The notes under the pieces: model-generated
What the model was told of the DNA's origin: nothing
The model's input: only the letters and a program-made list of their open reading frames with translations
Databases searched by the model: none
DNA from: Paenarthrobacter sp. PH39-S1
GTDB taxonomy: Bacteria; Actinomycetota; Actinomycetes; Actinomycetales; Micrococcaceae
Assembly (NCBI RefSeq): GCF_030063245.1
Contig: NZ_JASISR010000003.1
Coordinates: 1-64,000 of the forward strand
Direction of reading: 5' to 3'
Length of the DNA stretch: 64,000 bases
Shown here: in pieces, positions 1-9,256 of the stretch
Layout of the letters: each line of letters begins with the position of its first letter
How positions within the stretch are numbered: the first letter of the stretch is position 1
Translations under genes and position numbers: made by a program

Positions 1-57
1 GGGTTTGGGGGGGGGGGGTTGGGGGGGGGGGGGGGGGGTGACGGGGCGGGGCGGGGT
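1..57. repeat. G-homopolymer tract at the window edge
   Basis: The first 57 bases are almost pure G, broken only by short T runs and, after base 38, a few A and C. The tract ends at the stop codon of the MFS gene. It could form G-quadruplexes. A run this long at a sequence edge is more likely a sequencing or assembly artefact (false G calls at a contig end) than a biological element. I see no coding or regulatory content in it. Confidence 0.8.
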
Positions 58-1536
58 CTACGCGCGGGACTCTGCGGGCGTGGGATCCGCTTCGATTGAC
101 TCCAGCGGATCGGTTTCCGGTGCCCAGCGCGGCAGGAAGGACGCGGCGACGGCGGCCAGGACCATGCCGCCAGCCATGATCCACATGGTGCTGGTGAAGG
201 CGCCCGCAAAGACTGCCGGCCTGCTGGTGCCGGTGCCGGCGTCCAGGGCGTTGAAGAAGATTGTGCCGATGATCGCCACACCGAGGGCTCCGGAGAGCTG
301 GGTGGTGGTGTTGAATAGCCCGGACGCCGAACCGGCGCTCTTCACCGGAACCTCGGAGAGCACGAAGATTCCCACCGGGGCCACGACCATGCCGAAGCCC
401 GCGCCCCCGAGTGCCAGCCCGGCAATGAGCTGCCACGGCGTGACACCGGCACCGGCCGCCTGGACGGTAAAGATGAGGACCACAAAGCCGGCGGCGATCA
501 CCAGCGGACCCAGCTGAAGCACCACCTTGCCAATCTTCCGGGCCAGGATCGCCGCAGAGAGGCCAGCCAGAATCGGCACCATCACGGAGAACGGGATCAT
601 GGTCAGCCCGGATTTGAGGATCGGGTAGTCCAGCCCCAGCTGCAGGAACAGGGTCTGGATCAGGAAGAAGCCGTTCATTGGAATGAAGAAGAGCATCATC
701 AGCGCGATGCCTGCGGCGAAGGAGCGGTTCTTGAACAGCGAAACTGCCACCAGGGGTTCGCCGCCGCCGCGTTCCTCACGCCGCTGCAGGACGACGAATC
801 CCAACAGGATCAGCACCCCGGCCGCCATCATCAAAAAGGTCCACAGTGGCCAGTCCTGCTCGCGGCCCATGGTCAGCGGGTAGAGTACGCCGAGTATTCC
901 GGCGGCCAGCATCAGCACGCCCGGAATATCCAGCCGGTGGCGCACCGGGGCGGCGGATTCGGGGATGAACCGGATGGCGCACAGCACGGCGAAGATTCCG
1001 ACCGGAACGTTCACAAAGAAGATGGTCCGCCAGCCCCAGCCAAAGAGATCCGCATCCGTCAGGACGGCCCCAAGGATCGGGCCGGACACCGCGGCGACTC
1101 CGGCAAGTGCGGAGAATCCGGCCATTGCACCGGCCCGCTCGCTTGGCTTGTACATGACCTGGATGCTGGAGAGCACCTGCGGAATCATCGCCGCCGCTGC
1201 GAAGCCCTGCAGTCCCCGGGAGGCAATCAGCATTTCAGGATTCATCGCCAGCCCGCAGAGCACGGAGGAGAGGGTGAACAGAACCAGTCCGGCGACGAAG
1301 AGCCGTTTGCGCCCGTAGATGTCGCCCAGCCGCGAGCCGGTGATCAGGCCGATTGCCAGTGCCAGCGTGTAGGACGCCACCATCCACTGCAGTTCGCTGC
1401 TGTGGGCGCTCAGGGATTGTTCGATCTGGGGCAGGGCGACGTTGACAATGGTCGCGTCGAGAAGCTCCATGAAGGAAGCAAGAAAAAGCGAGATCAGGGC
1501 AAAAGACCGGGCCCGACCGGTGTGCAGCGCGCTCAT
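58..1536 (-). CDS. MFS drug efflux transporter, DHA2 (EmrB/QacA) type
   Basis: Predicted 492-residue inner-membrane proton antiporter of the 14-helix DHA2 group, expected to export drugs or other amphipathic compounds. The first helix holds the family signature LLDATIVNVALPQIEQSL. The loop after helix 2 has the MFS motif GSRLGDIYGRKR, and motif C-like glycine/proline positions lie in helix 5 (SGPILGAVL). Length fits the family. The frame is open upstream to 1674, but I chose the ATG at 1536: it has a GGAG about 8 nt upstream, starts with MSALHTGRARSF just before helix 1, and avoids overlap with the padR gene. The neighbour transcribed just ahead is a PadR regulator, a usual pairing for substrate-induced efflux. 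The substrate cannot be read from sequence. Confidence 0.9.
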   Translation of the reverse strand: MSALHTGRARSFALISLFLASFMELLDATIVNVALPQIEQSLSAHSSELQWMVASYTLALAIGLITGSRLGDIYGRKRLFVAGLVLFTLSSVLCGLAMNPEMLIASRGLQGFAAAAMIPQVLSSIQVMYKPSERAGAMAGFSALAGVAAVSGPILGAVLTDADLFGWGWRTIFFVNVPVGIFAVLCAIRFIPESAAPVRHRLDIPGVLMLAAGILGVLYPLTMGREQDWPLWTFLMMAAGVLILLGFVVLQRREERGGGEPLVAVSLFKNRSFAAGIALMMLFFIPMNGFFLIQTLFLQLGLDYPILKSGLTMIPFSVMVPILAGLSAAILARKIGKVVLQLGPLVIAAGFVVLIFTVQAAGAGVTPWQLIAGLALGGAGFGMVVAPVGIFVLSEVPVKSAGSASGLFNTTTQLSGALGVAIIGTIFFNALDAGTGTSRPAVFAGAFTSTMWIMAGGMVLAAVAASFLPRWAPETDPLESIEADPTPAESRA

Positions 1537-1609
1537 TGGGCCAGCTCCGCGGGCAGCAGCCGGGTGCGCCCGCGTGCGCAGAGAAGCGCCACCGGCAGGA
1601 AAATTCGTG

Positions 1610-2191
1610 TCATAATTCGTGGTCCTCTGGTTTTCGTGACTCAAGATCTTCCGGTGTTTCCAATTCGTGGGCAAAGCCCTGCAGAGACTCGCGGCTCCAT
1701 GTCATCGCCCCTGTCGTCAGATCGTCAATCAGTCCGTCCAACCAAGCGAGCTCCGTGCGGTTGACCTGCAGGTTCAGCTCCGCGTCCAAAAGGAACAACC
1801 GCGGAATCGTGTCCTCGACAGCGGAAATTCCCGCGCTCAGCCGCTGCACGTCGGCGCCCAACGCTGCGCGCCGGATGCGCAGATACTCTGCAGCGCTGGC
1901 AGGTTCCAGCAGCGGCAAATGTGCCAGCGCCGCCGGGAATTCCGGGTATTCGTGCCGCGGAGCGGATAGCATTTCGCCCATCCACGCTGCCGCGGCTTCG
2001 CGGCCCTCAGCGGTGATCTCATAGACGGATCGTTCCGGCCGATGCCCCTCACGAATGGTTTCCCGCACCCGGACCAGACCATCCCTGCCCAGTCTGTCGA
2101 TCGTGTTGTACAGGCTGGCCCGCTGGCTGACATTGATGACCTCGTCCTTGCCTCGCTCCGCTATCAGCGCCTGCATCCGGTAGGGGTGCAT
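1610..2191 (-). CDS. PadR-family transcriptional regulator, N-terminus possibly interrupted
   Basis: From the ATG at 2191 the product is 193 residues: a winged-helix PadR domain (MHPYRM, then ASLYNTIDRLGRDGLV as recognition region and wing) and a C-terminal helical Vir-like domain. It probably represses the downstream DHA2 pump, whose gene starts 73 bp after its stop. PadR proteins normally begin with a helix just before HPYRM. That helix is present upstream in frame (PIALAVLALQAEAP, codons 2192-2233) but follows an in-frame TAG at 2234-2236. Before the TAG is GTG-CCC-AAA-CGC, starting at 2248 and sitting about 7 nt after a good -10 box. So either the gene carries a nonsense mutation in codon 5, or it uses a weak internal start and lacks helix 1. 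The family call is firm; whether the protein works is open. Confidence 0.82.
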   Translation of the reverse strand: MHPYRMQALIAERGKDEVINVSQRASLYNTIDRLGRDGLVRVRETIREGHRPERSVYEITAEGREAAAAWMGEMLSAPRHEYPEFPAALAHLPLLEPASAAEYLRIRRAALGADVQRLSAGISAVEDTIPRLFLLDAELNLQVNRTELAWLDGLIDDLTTGAMTWSRESLQGFAHELETPEDLESRKPEDHEL

Positions 2192-2248
2192 GGGTGCTTC
2201 CGCCTGCAGGGCAAGAACGGCGAGGGCGATGGGCTAGCGTTTGGGCAC

Positions 2249-2287
2249 GGACAGTATCGTATTATTCAGTTTATGATTAGACAAACT
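2249..2287 (-). promoter_or_regulatory. padR promoter (apparently leaderless) with overlapping dyad
   Basis: Read on the minus strand: -35 TTGTCT (2279-2284), 17-bp spacer, -10 TACGAT (2256-2261). The expected transcription start falls at or next to the GTG at 2248, so the message would be leaderless. An inverted repeat, AGTTT-N10-AAACT (2268-2287), covers the -35 box and could be the autoregulatory operator. The operator is inferred; PadR sites are often ATGT-N8-ACAT, which this does not match. Confidence 0.5.
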
Positions 2288-2366
2288 TGACTAAGACACC
2301 GCTTCCCCATCCTCATCCCCTGGTCGTGGCCCGCCGCAGGACCTCCCCCGCGCCTGAGAGCCTCCC

Positions 2367-2460
2367 CCATATCTGAGAGCCCCCGTTACCCGCACATCAG
2401 AGGTGCGCTTCCTGGGGCAGTTCATCACCCACGGACCCATCATGGGCACCTCAGATATGG
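2367..2460. repeat. inverted repeat and recurring ATCTGAGGTGC motif beside the SDR gene
   Basis: CCATATCTGAG at 2367-2377 is matched by CTCAGATATGG at 2450-2460, 72 bp apart. The 11-mer ATCTGAGGTGC occurs in reverse orientation at 2446-2456 and in forward orientation at 3309-3319, on the other side of the SDR gene. A one-mismatch copy lies at 2396-2406. The rest of 2288-2492 holds no gene I can support. The copies may be regulator sites or a short dispersed repeat. Confidence 0.5.
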
Positions 2461-2492
2461 AGCACGCGCGGACCAGAGGCGGACCGAATGTG

Positions 2493-3257
2493 CTAGCGAT
2501 CGGCGGAGAAACCGCCGTCGGCCTTGATCAGTTGTCCGCTGACCCAGCGCCCCGCGGGCGAGAGCAGGAAAGCCGCGACGCCGGCGACGTCGACCGGCAT
2601 ACCGAGCCGTCCGGTCGGTTGCAATGACGTCAGCTCGGCCCGGGTAGCGTCGTCCATCCAGCCGGTGTCGACGGGTCCGGGGTTGAGCACGTTGGAGCTG
2701 ATCCCCAGCGGCCCCAGCTCCCGGGCCGCGGCGATGACAATCCGGTCAAGTGCTCCCTTGGAGGCGCCGTATGGCAGGTTGTGGACGGTATGGTCGCTGG
2801 TCAGCGCAAGTATGGCGCCGCCGTCGCCTGGTATTTGCCGGGCAAAGGCAGCGATCAGCTGCCAGCTGGCACGGGTATTGACGGCGAAATGACGGTCGAA
2901 GTTCTCGAGCGTGGTGTCCAGAATGGACGAATCGGTGGACTGGCAGTGTGAGAGCACCAGTCCACTGAGCGGTCCGACGACGGCGGCCCGTGCCATCAGC
3001 CCGTCCGCTCCGGTTGGGTCCTCAAAGTCGGCGGGAAACGAGTTGACCGTCGCACCGGACGCCTGCAGCTCGGCGGTGAGGATGCCGACGTCGTCCGGCT
3101 GGACGCCCCATGGCATCCGCGCGTCATAGTCCTGCCAATAGCTCAACAGCAGATCCCAGCCGTCCGTGGCGAGTCTGCGGGCAATGGCGGCGCCGCTGCC
3201 CGCCGTGCGGCCGACGCCGGTGACCAGTGCGGTTTTCCGTTCCATACTCTCAGGCAT
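2493..3257 (-). CDS. SDR-family NAD(P)-dependent oxidoreductase
   Basis: Classical short-chain dehydrogenase of 254 residues with a Rossmann fold. It shows an N-terminal TGVGRTAGSGAAIA nucleotide loop (longer and more irregular than the usual TGxxxGIG), the structural motif replaced by SHCQS, the catalytic serine in LALTSDH, and the catalytic pair YGASK. The PGPVDTGWM and ADGGFS segments are the usual C-terminal landmarks. The start could be 3257 or the in-frame ATG at 3245 (MERKTALVTG); neither has a strong ribosome site. It stands alone, flanked on both sides by copies of an 11-bp motif. Substrate unknown. Confidence 0.88.
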   Translation of the reverse strand: MPESMERKTALVTGVGRTAGSGAAIARRLATDGWDLLLSYWQDYDARMPWGVQPDDVGILTAELQASGATVNSFPADFEDPTGADGLMARAAVVGPLSGLVLSHCQSTDSSILDTTLENFDRHFAVNTRASWQLIAAFARQIPGDGGAILALTSDHTVHNLPYGASKGALDRIVIAAARELGPLGISSNVLNPGPVDTGWMDDATRAELTSLQPTGRLGMPVDVAGVAAFLLSPAGRWVSGQLIKADGGFSADR

Positions 3258-3498
3258 GCAGCCAGCATAACCGCGCAGACGGACGTCCCTTAATCCGCCC
3301 CATCGAACATCTGAGGTGCTCTTTCAGCGGCCGATTCCGCCATTCTGCTCCGCCGCGGGCTCCTCGGAGCCGAAGGGGTGGCAGTCCAGCCGCCGACGGA
3401 GGGCACTGGGCGCCTGGCGAGCGCCGTCCCCCGCCATCGTTGTCGGGGTCACGGGGTAGGTTGGAAGACAGTCACGAACCCCGGCGAAAGGGTCTTCC

Positions 3499-4709
3499 AT
3501 GAGCACAGCTCCAGTCTCCCGCAACAGACCGCGCGAACTAAAGCCCCTGGCCGTCACCAATGCCCATGTGGTCCCCATCGACGGGGAGCCATTCGAGGGG
3601 AATGTGGTGATCACGGGCGGCCGGATTTCCGCGCTGGGGCCGAAGGTGAAGATTCCCGCCGGAGCCGAGGTTCTGGATGCCGAAGGCGCCTGGCTGCTGC
3701 CCGGATTCATCGACGCTCACGTTCACCTGGGCATGCATCCGGAGGGCGAGGTAGGCTCCACCAGCGACGTCAACGAGATGACAGACCCGAACATGGCTGC
3801 GGTCCGCGCCATTGACGCCGTCGACCCCTTTGACCCCGGATTTGATGATGCGCTGGCCGGCGGCATCACCTCCGTCAACATCAATCCCGGTTCCGGGAAC
3901 CCGATCGGCGGCCTGGCCGTGGCGCTGCACACGCATGGACGCTACATCGAGGAGATGGTGCTCCGCTCCCCCAGCGGACTCAAATCCGCGCTGGGCGAGA
4001 ACCCGGAGACCGTTTACGGGGACAAAAAACAGACGCCGTCCACCCGGCTGGGCACCGCGATGGTGATCCGCAAGGCCTTCATCGACGCGCAGAATTACAT
4101 GGCCAAGGCGGACAAGAACGCCCGCGACGCCCAGTTGGACGCGTTGGCCATGGTGCTGCGCAGGGAAATCCCCTGGCGTCAGCATTGCCACCGCGCCGAT
4201 GACATTGCCACGGCGCTGCGGCTGGCTGACGAATTCGGCTACGAGCTGGTGCTGGACCACGGGACGGAGGCGCATGTGCTGGCCGATGTGCTGGCAGAGC
4301 GGGGCATCCCGGTGCTGATCGGGCCGCTGTTCACCACCAAATCCAAGGTGGAACTGCGCGGGCGATCGCTGGCGAACCCGGGCAAGCTGGCCGCAGCCGG
4401 CGTCGAAATCTCCATCATCACCGACCACCCGGTTGTGCCGGTCAACTTCCTGGTGCACCAGTGCACGCTGGCGGTCAAGGAAGGGCTGGACGGCAGACGG
4501 CGCTGCGGGCCATCACCATCAACCCGGCCAAGGTGCTGGGGCTGGCGGACCGGATCGGCTCGCTGACGCAGGGCAAGGATGCGGATCTGGTGCTGTGGAG
4601 CGGCCACCCGCTCGACGTTATGCAGCGGGCGCTGAGGGTCTGGATCGGTGGGAAGCAGGTCTACAAGTACGACGGCGAAACCCGGCAGGGAGCTGTCGCT
4701 CCCCGCTAG
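3499..4709 (+). pseudogene. amidohydrolase (imidazolonepropionase-like), broken by a one-base frameshift
   Basis: Residues from ATG 3499 read as a metal-dependent amidohydrolase: beta-sandwich start (AVTNAHVVPIDGEPFEG), metal motif DAHVHLG, further ligand candidates QHCHR, LDHGTEAH and IITDHP. After about codon 331 the frame is lost at about 4491, giving an arginine/serine-rich tail to 4566. The natural continuation (QTALRAITINPAKVLGLADR, then KDADLVLWSGHP) lies in the next frame and ends at TAG 4707-4709. One C missing in GAC-(C)GG would explain it. Restored length is about 403 residues, normal for this family. It may be a true pseudogene or a sequencing error. Ribosome site AAAGGG upstream. 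Family members hydrolyse cyclic amides or dipeptides; the substrate here is unknown. Confidence 0.85.
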
Positions 4710-4723
4710 CCCTCCCCGCTAGC
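4699..4723. repeat. 12-bp direct repeat spanning the amidohydrolase stop
   Basis: CTCCCCGCTAGC at 4699-4710 is repeated at 4712-4723 (period 13). The first copy contains the amidohydrolase TAG (4707-4709). It belongs to a recurring pattern of tandem duplication at gene ends in this window. Confidence 0.7.
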
Positions 4724-4840
4724 GGGACCGACTTGGCGCCAGGAACGGCGGCGGTCCCATCGAACGGCTTCCAGCACCATGGCGGCTGAGATCGTTGCCA
4801 GTCCGACGGCGAACGTCTGGACGGCGACAGGCTGGAACAT
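4706..4840 (-). CDS. possible small single-pass membrane protein (44 aa)
   Basis: An ATG at 4840 opens 44 codons: MFQPVAVQTFAVGLATISAA, then a short hydrophobic end and a basic tail (WDRRRSWRQ). That is one plausible membrane helix with positive residues after it. GAGGGAG just upstream could act as a ribosome site, though it is close. Its stop overlaps the amidohydrolase stop on the other strand. No family is recognised. The rest of 4841-5114 shows only frames with unconvincing composition. Confidence 0.3.
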   Translation of the reverse strand: MFQPVAVQTFAVGLATISAAMVLEAVRWDRRRSWRQVGPASGEG

Positions 4841-5114
4841 CGCTCCCTCGACGCTCCGCCAGCTTCCGGTCCTGCACTGCTTCCGGGCCTTGGACTTCTA
4901 CAATACAGACGGGGCCTTCGCTGGGACCGTAGCACCGCGGGAGGGAGTCGCCCGGATCCGGTTGTTGACTTCGCGCGTCATGAGATTCCATGGATTCCCC
5001 TCCATCGCGTCCTTGCATTAACCACGTTGCTGAACCCTTACCGCCGTCGAAACGCCGGCAACCAGACCTGGCGGCGACTGCTGGACGAGCGGGCAGAAAC
5101 CTGAATACGGCACA

Positions 5115-5149
5115 AAAGCGCCCCGATTCTCATGGAACCGGGGCGCTTT
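5115..5149. terminator. strong bidirectional hairpin terminator
   Basis: AAAGCGCCCCG (5115-5125) pairs perfectly with CGGGGCGCTTT (5139-5149) around a 13-nt loop, with A/T ends on both sides. It lies downstream of the rpf gene read on the minus strand and probably ends that transcript. Confidence 0.85.
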
Positions 5150-5220
5150 CGACGGGCGGGACACTTTCCACCGCTGCGTCCGTGGTGATGGTTACGGCCG
5201 CGGCGATGCCGCATTGCCTG

Positions 5221-6150
<930 letters not shown>

Positions 6151-6543
6151 ATTCCCGTGACGAAACCGGCTACTGGATGGTCTACGGAGCTCCCTCCCAC
6201 CAAGAGCCCATCCGTCCGCCAGTCGACAATCAGCGTGCACCGTGCGGTCCGCAGGCATCCAATCGACGCCTGCTGCCCACCGCGCCGGGCCCCGCATCCC
6301 ATCATGGACACGAAGCTCTCGACGCAATGGGTGCAGAATGCGGCGGCCAATATCCCCTTCGAATGGGTCGTCATCGTCGGGCGGCAGGCTAGGCAGGTCA
6401 CCCCGTATTGGGCGTCCAGCTGGGGCTTCAGGCGGCTTTGGCCGTGGTCAGACATGGGTGGCGATGCGCGCCCTCCGCGCGTACCGGCTCTCGGTCTGAC
6501 CCCCGCCCCGTCCATACCCATCGATGTCGATACAGGAGGCGGC
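6151..6543. other. 393-bp stretch without a supported gene
   Basis: Open frames exist on both strands but look like chance GC frames. One minus-strand frame has two CxxC pairs (CLAC and CTHC) but no ribosome site and odd composition. A near-palindrome ATCGATGTCGAT lies near 6520. I see no gene, clear terminator or RNA here. Confidence 0.5.
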
Positions 6544-7704
6544 TCAGAGCAGGTTGAGGGCCTGCTCCAAATCCGCCAGCAGATCCTCAATATCCTCGAT
6601 GCCGACGGAGAGCCGGATCAGGTTCTCCGGGACGGCCAGCTCGGTGCCCTTGACCGAGGCGTGCGTCATCTCCGACGGATAGTTCATCAACGACTCGATC
6701 CCGCCCAGCGACTCGGCCAGCGTAAACACCCGCGTGGACTCGGCCACGGTGCGTGCCGCAGCCTCCCCGCCGGCAAACTGCACGGAAATCATGCCGCCAA
6801 ACTTCCGCATTTGGCCTGCCGCCAGCTGGTGCCCGGGATGATCGGGCAGACCCGGGTACAGCACGCGCTCCACCTCGGGTCGGGTCAGCAGCCACTCGGC
6901 AATCCGCTGCGCGTTCCCGCAGTGCCGGTCCATCCGCACGCCCAGCGTCTTCAGCCCGCGGGTGGTCAGCCAGGCCTCCATCGGCGCGGACACGGCGCCG
7001 ACGGCGAACTGCACGAAGCCGATTTTCTCCGCCAGAGCCGCGTCATTGAGCACCACGGCACCACCACTGGCATCCGAATGGCCGCCGATGTACTTGGTGG
7101 TGGAATGCACGACGACGTCAGCTCCCAAAGCGAGCGGGGTCTGCAGGTACGGGGAGGCGAAGGTGTTGTCCACCACCAGCACCGCCCCGGCCTCGCCCGC
7201 GATCCGTGCCAGCACGGCGATATCGGTGATCTTCATCATCGGGTTGGAGGGCGTCTCGACCCAGATCATCTTGGTCTTGCCGTCGCGGCCGCCGGCCCCG
7301 ACGGCAGCCCGAACCGCGTCGTGGTCGGACATGTCCACGGCTGCGTTGCTGATCCCCCACACGGACAGCACCTTGTTGATCAGCCGGTAGGTTCCGCCGT
7401 AGACGTCGTTGCCGAGCACAATATGGTCCCCCGGCACCAACGCGGCCCGGATCAGCGCATCCTCGGCGGCGAGCCCGGACGCGAAGCTGAACGCATGCTC
7501 CCCACCCTCCAGCGCCGCGAGCTGCGTCTGCAGCGAGTCCCGTGTCGGGTTGGTGCCGCGGCCATATTCGTAGCCATTGCGCAGCACGCCAATGCCGTCC
7601 TGCGCGAAAGTCGAGGTCTGGTACAGCGGCGGCACGACGGCACCCGTCGTGGCGTCCGGCTCCTGGCCGGCGTGCACGGCGCGGGTATTAAATCCTTGAC
7701 TCAT
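6544..7704 (-). CDS. metB: cystathionine gamma-synthase
   Basis: A 386-residue PLP enzyme of the Cys/Met metabolism family. It joins activated homoserine and cysteine into cystathionine in methionine synthesis. Landmarks: NTRAVHAGQEPD start, YEYGRGTNPT phosphate-binding loop, SGLAAEDAL, VVDNTFASPYLQTPL, and the PLP lysine in HSTTKYIGGHSD. The C-terminal SLGGIESLMNYPS is typical of the gamma-synthase/gamma-lyase branch. It follows the cystathionine beta-synthase gene by 13 bp, so the two are probably one transcript. Synthase and lyase cannot be fully separated by eye. With a beta-synthase partner, a lyase role (reverse transsulfuration, cystathionine to cysteine) is a real alternative. Confidence 0.9.
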   Translation of the reverse strand: MSQGFNTRAVHAGQEPDATTGAVVPPLYQTSTFAQDGIGVLRNGYEYGRGTNPTRDSLQTQLAALEGGEHAFSFASGLAAEDALIRAALVPGDHIVLGNDVYGGTYRLINKVLSVWGISNAAVDMSDHDAVRAAVGAGGRDGKTKMIWVETPSNPMMKITDIAVLARIAGEAGAVLVVDNTFASPYLQTPLALGADVVVHSTTKYIGGHSDASGGAVVLNDAALAEKIGFVQFAVGAVSAPMEAWLTTRGLKTLGVRMDRHCGNAQRIAEWLLTRPEVERVLYPGLPDHPGHQLAAGQMRKFGGMISVQFAGGEAAARTVAESTRVFTLAESLGGIESLMNYPSEMTHASVKGTELAVPENLIRLSVGIEDIEDLLADLEQALNLL

Positions 7705-7717
7705 CTTCGTTCCTGCC

Positions 7718-9103
7718 TTAGTCGTTGAGGTAGTTCAGCAGATCATGCCGCGTCAGCACGCCAACCGGCGCACCGACAAAGGTCACCATCAGCGCGTCCA
7801 CGTCCTGCAGTTTGCTGCGCGCGGCGGAAATCGGCTCCAGTGAACCGATGATCGGCAGCGCCGGCTGCATGTGTTCGGTGATCTTGTCCGTCAGTTTGGC
7901 CTCGCCGCGGAACAGCTTGCCGGTGAGGGTCCGCTCGTCCACGGCCCCGATCACCTCACCCATCACCACCGGCGGCTCCTGCGTCAGCACCGGGATCTGC
8001 GATACACCGTATTCGCTCATCAGGTTGATCACGTCGCGGACGGTTTCGTTGGGGTGGATGTGCACCAGCGCCGGCAACTGCCCGTTCTTGCTTCGCAGCA
8101 CCTCACCGATCGCCGGCTCCTCGTGGATCTTGAGGAAGCCGTACGACTGCATCCACTTGTCGTTGAAGATTTTAGCCAGGTAGCCGCGGCCGCTGTCCGG
8201 CAGCAGAACGACGACGACGTCATCGGGTCCCAGCCCCTTTGCGGCTTCCAGCGCGGCCACCACCGCCATGCCACTGGAGCCGCCGACCAGCAAACCCTCT
8301 TCGCGGGCAAGCCGGCGCGTCATGGCGAAGCTGTCGGCGTCCGAAACCGCAATGATTTCGTGCGGGACCGCCGGATCATAGGACGCCGGCCAGATGTCCT
8401 CACCGACTCCCTCCACCAAATATGGGCGCCCGCTTCCGCCCGAGTAGACCGAGCCTTCCGGGTCCGCCCCGATGATCCGGACCTCGCCGCCGTCGTGCTC
8501 TGCGCGGTCCGCCGAGACCTCGCGCAGATAGCGGCCGGCGCCGGTAATGGTTCCTCCCGTGCCCACGCCGGCGACAAAGTGCGTTACCTTGCCGTCGGTG
8601 TCCCGCCAGATCTCCGGGCCCGTGGTCTCGTAGTGACTCAGCGGGCCGTTCCGGTTGGAGAACTGATCCGGCTTGTAGGCCCCCGGAATCTCGCGGACCA
8701 GCCGGTCGGAGACGCCGTAGTAGGACTGCGGGCTGTCCGCGGCCACCGCCGTCGGGGTCACCACAACCTCGGCGCCGTAGGCCTGAAGCACCGCGCGCTT
8801 GTCCTCACCCACCTTGTCGGGGACCACAAAAACGCAGTTGTAGCCGCGCTGCTGGGCGACCATCGCCATGGCCACGCCGGTGTTGCCGGAGGTCGGCTCG
8901 ACGACGGTCCCGCCCGGGGCAATCCGGCCCTCCTTCGCGGCTTCGTCAAGCATCTTCACCGCGATCCGGTCCTTCGCGGAGCCGCCCGGGTTCATGTATT
9001 CCAGCTTGACCAGGATGGTGGCGGCAAGGCCTTCGGTGATTTTGTTCAGCCTGACCAGGGGCGTGTTGCCGATCAGGTCCAGGACGGAGTTGGCGTACTT
9101 CAT
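7718..9103 (-). CDS. cystathionine beta-synthase with C-terminal CBS domains
   Basis: A 461-residue fold-type II PLP enzyme condensing serine (or its acetyl ester) with homocysteine to cystathionine. The catalytic part (about 1-320) has IGNTPLVRL, the PLP lysine in GGSAKDRIA, the substrate loop EPTSGNTGVAMA and the phosphate cup GVGTGGTITGAG. The last 130 residues form two CBS modules (about 335-460; VRDVINLMSEYGVSQIPVL, then GVLTRHDLLNYL), which bind adenosyl ligands and tune activity in the family. It is first gene of a two-gene unit with metB. The ATG at 9103 begins the usual MKYANSVLDLIGNTP. Confidence 0.93.
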   Translation of the reverse strand: MKYANSVLDLIGNTPLVRLNKITEGLAATILVKLEYMNPGGSAKDRIAVKMLDEAAKEGRIAPGGTVVEPTSGNTGVAMAMVAQQRGYNCVFVVPDKVGEDKRAVLQAYGAEVVVTPTAVAADSPQSYYGVSDRLVREIPGAYKPDQFSNRNGPLSHYETTGPEIWRDTDGKVTHFVAGVGTGGTITGAGRYLREVSADRAEHDGGEVRIIGADPEGSVYSGGSGRPYLVEGVGEDIWPASYDPAVPHEIIAVSDADSFAMTRRLAREEGLLVGGSSGMAVVAALEAAKGLGPDDVVVVLLPDSGRGYLAKIFNDKWMQSYGFLKIHEEPAIGEVLRSKNGQLPALVHIHPNETVRDVINLMSEYGVSQIPVLTQEPPVVMGEVIGAVDERTLTGKLFRGEAKLTDKITEHMQPALPIIGSLEPISAARSKLQDVDALMVTFVGAPVGVLTRHDLLNYLND

Positions 9104-9135
9104 ACTCCAAGGTTATGGGCTGGTCAACCGCAGGG

Positions 9136-9234
9136 CTAACCGGACAGGGCTTTGGCGCCTTTCGCACCGGCCAGCTCGGCGTCCTCCTCCGAGACGCCGG
9201 GGAACCCCGGCATGAATCGCCGGTAGGTGGTCAC
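9136..9234 (-). CDS. possible tiny ORF (32 aa)
   Basis: A GTG at 9234 opens 32 codons (VTTYRRFMPGFPGVSEEDAE, then LAGAKGAKALSG) between the hydrolase stop and the cbs start. Composition is protein-like and acidic/helical in the middle, but there is no clear ribosome site and I know no family. The palindrome GCCGGGG-AA-CCCCGGC (9195-9210) lies inside and may instead be a terminator stem for the hydrolase transcript. Confidence 0.22.
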   Translation of the reverse strand: MTTYRRFMPGFPGVSEEDAELAGAKGAKALSG

Positions 9235-9256
9235 AGTTTGACGCCGGCAGCAGGCT

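Noticed and set aside
4719-5021. Open frames of 80-99 codons on both strands in the gap after the amidohydrolase
   Set aside because: Neither has domain features, hydrophobic pattern or a ribosome site beyond chance; only the 44-aa membrane frame nearby was kept, at low confidence.
6157-7728. Long plus-strand open frame (523 codons) over the metB region
   Set aside because: It lies opposite metB, has arginine/glycine/histidine-rich composition typical of antisense GC frames, and no family features.
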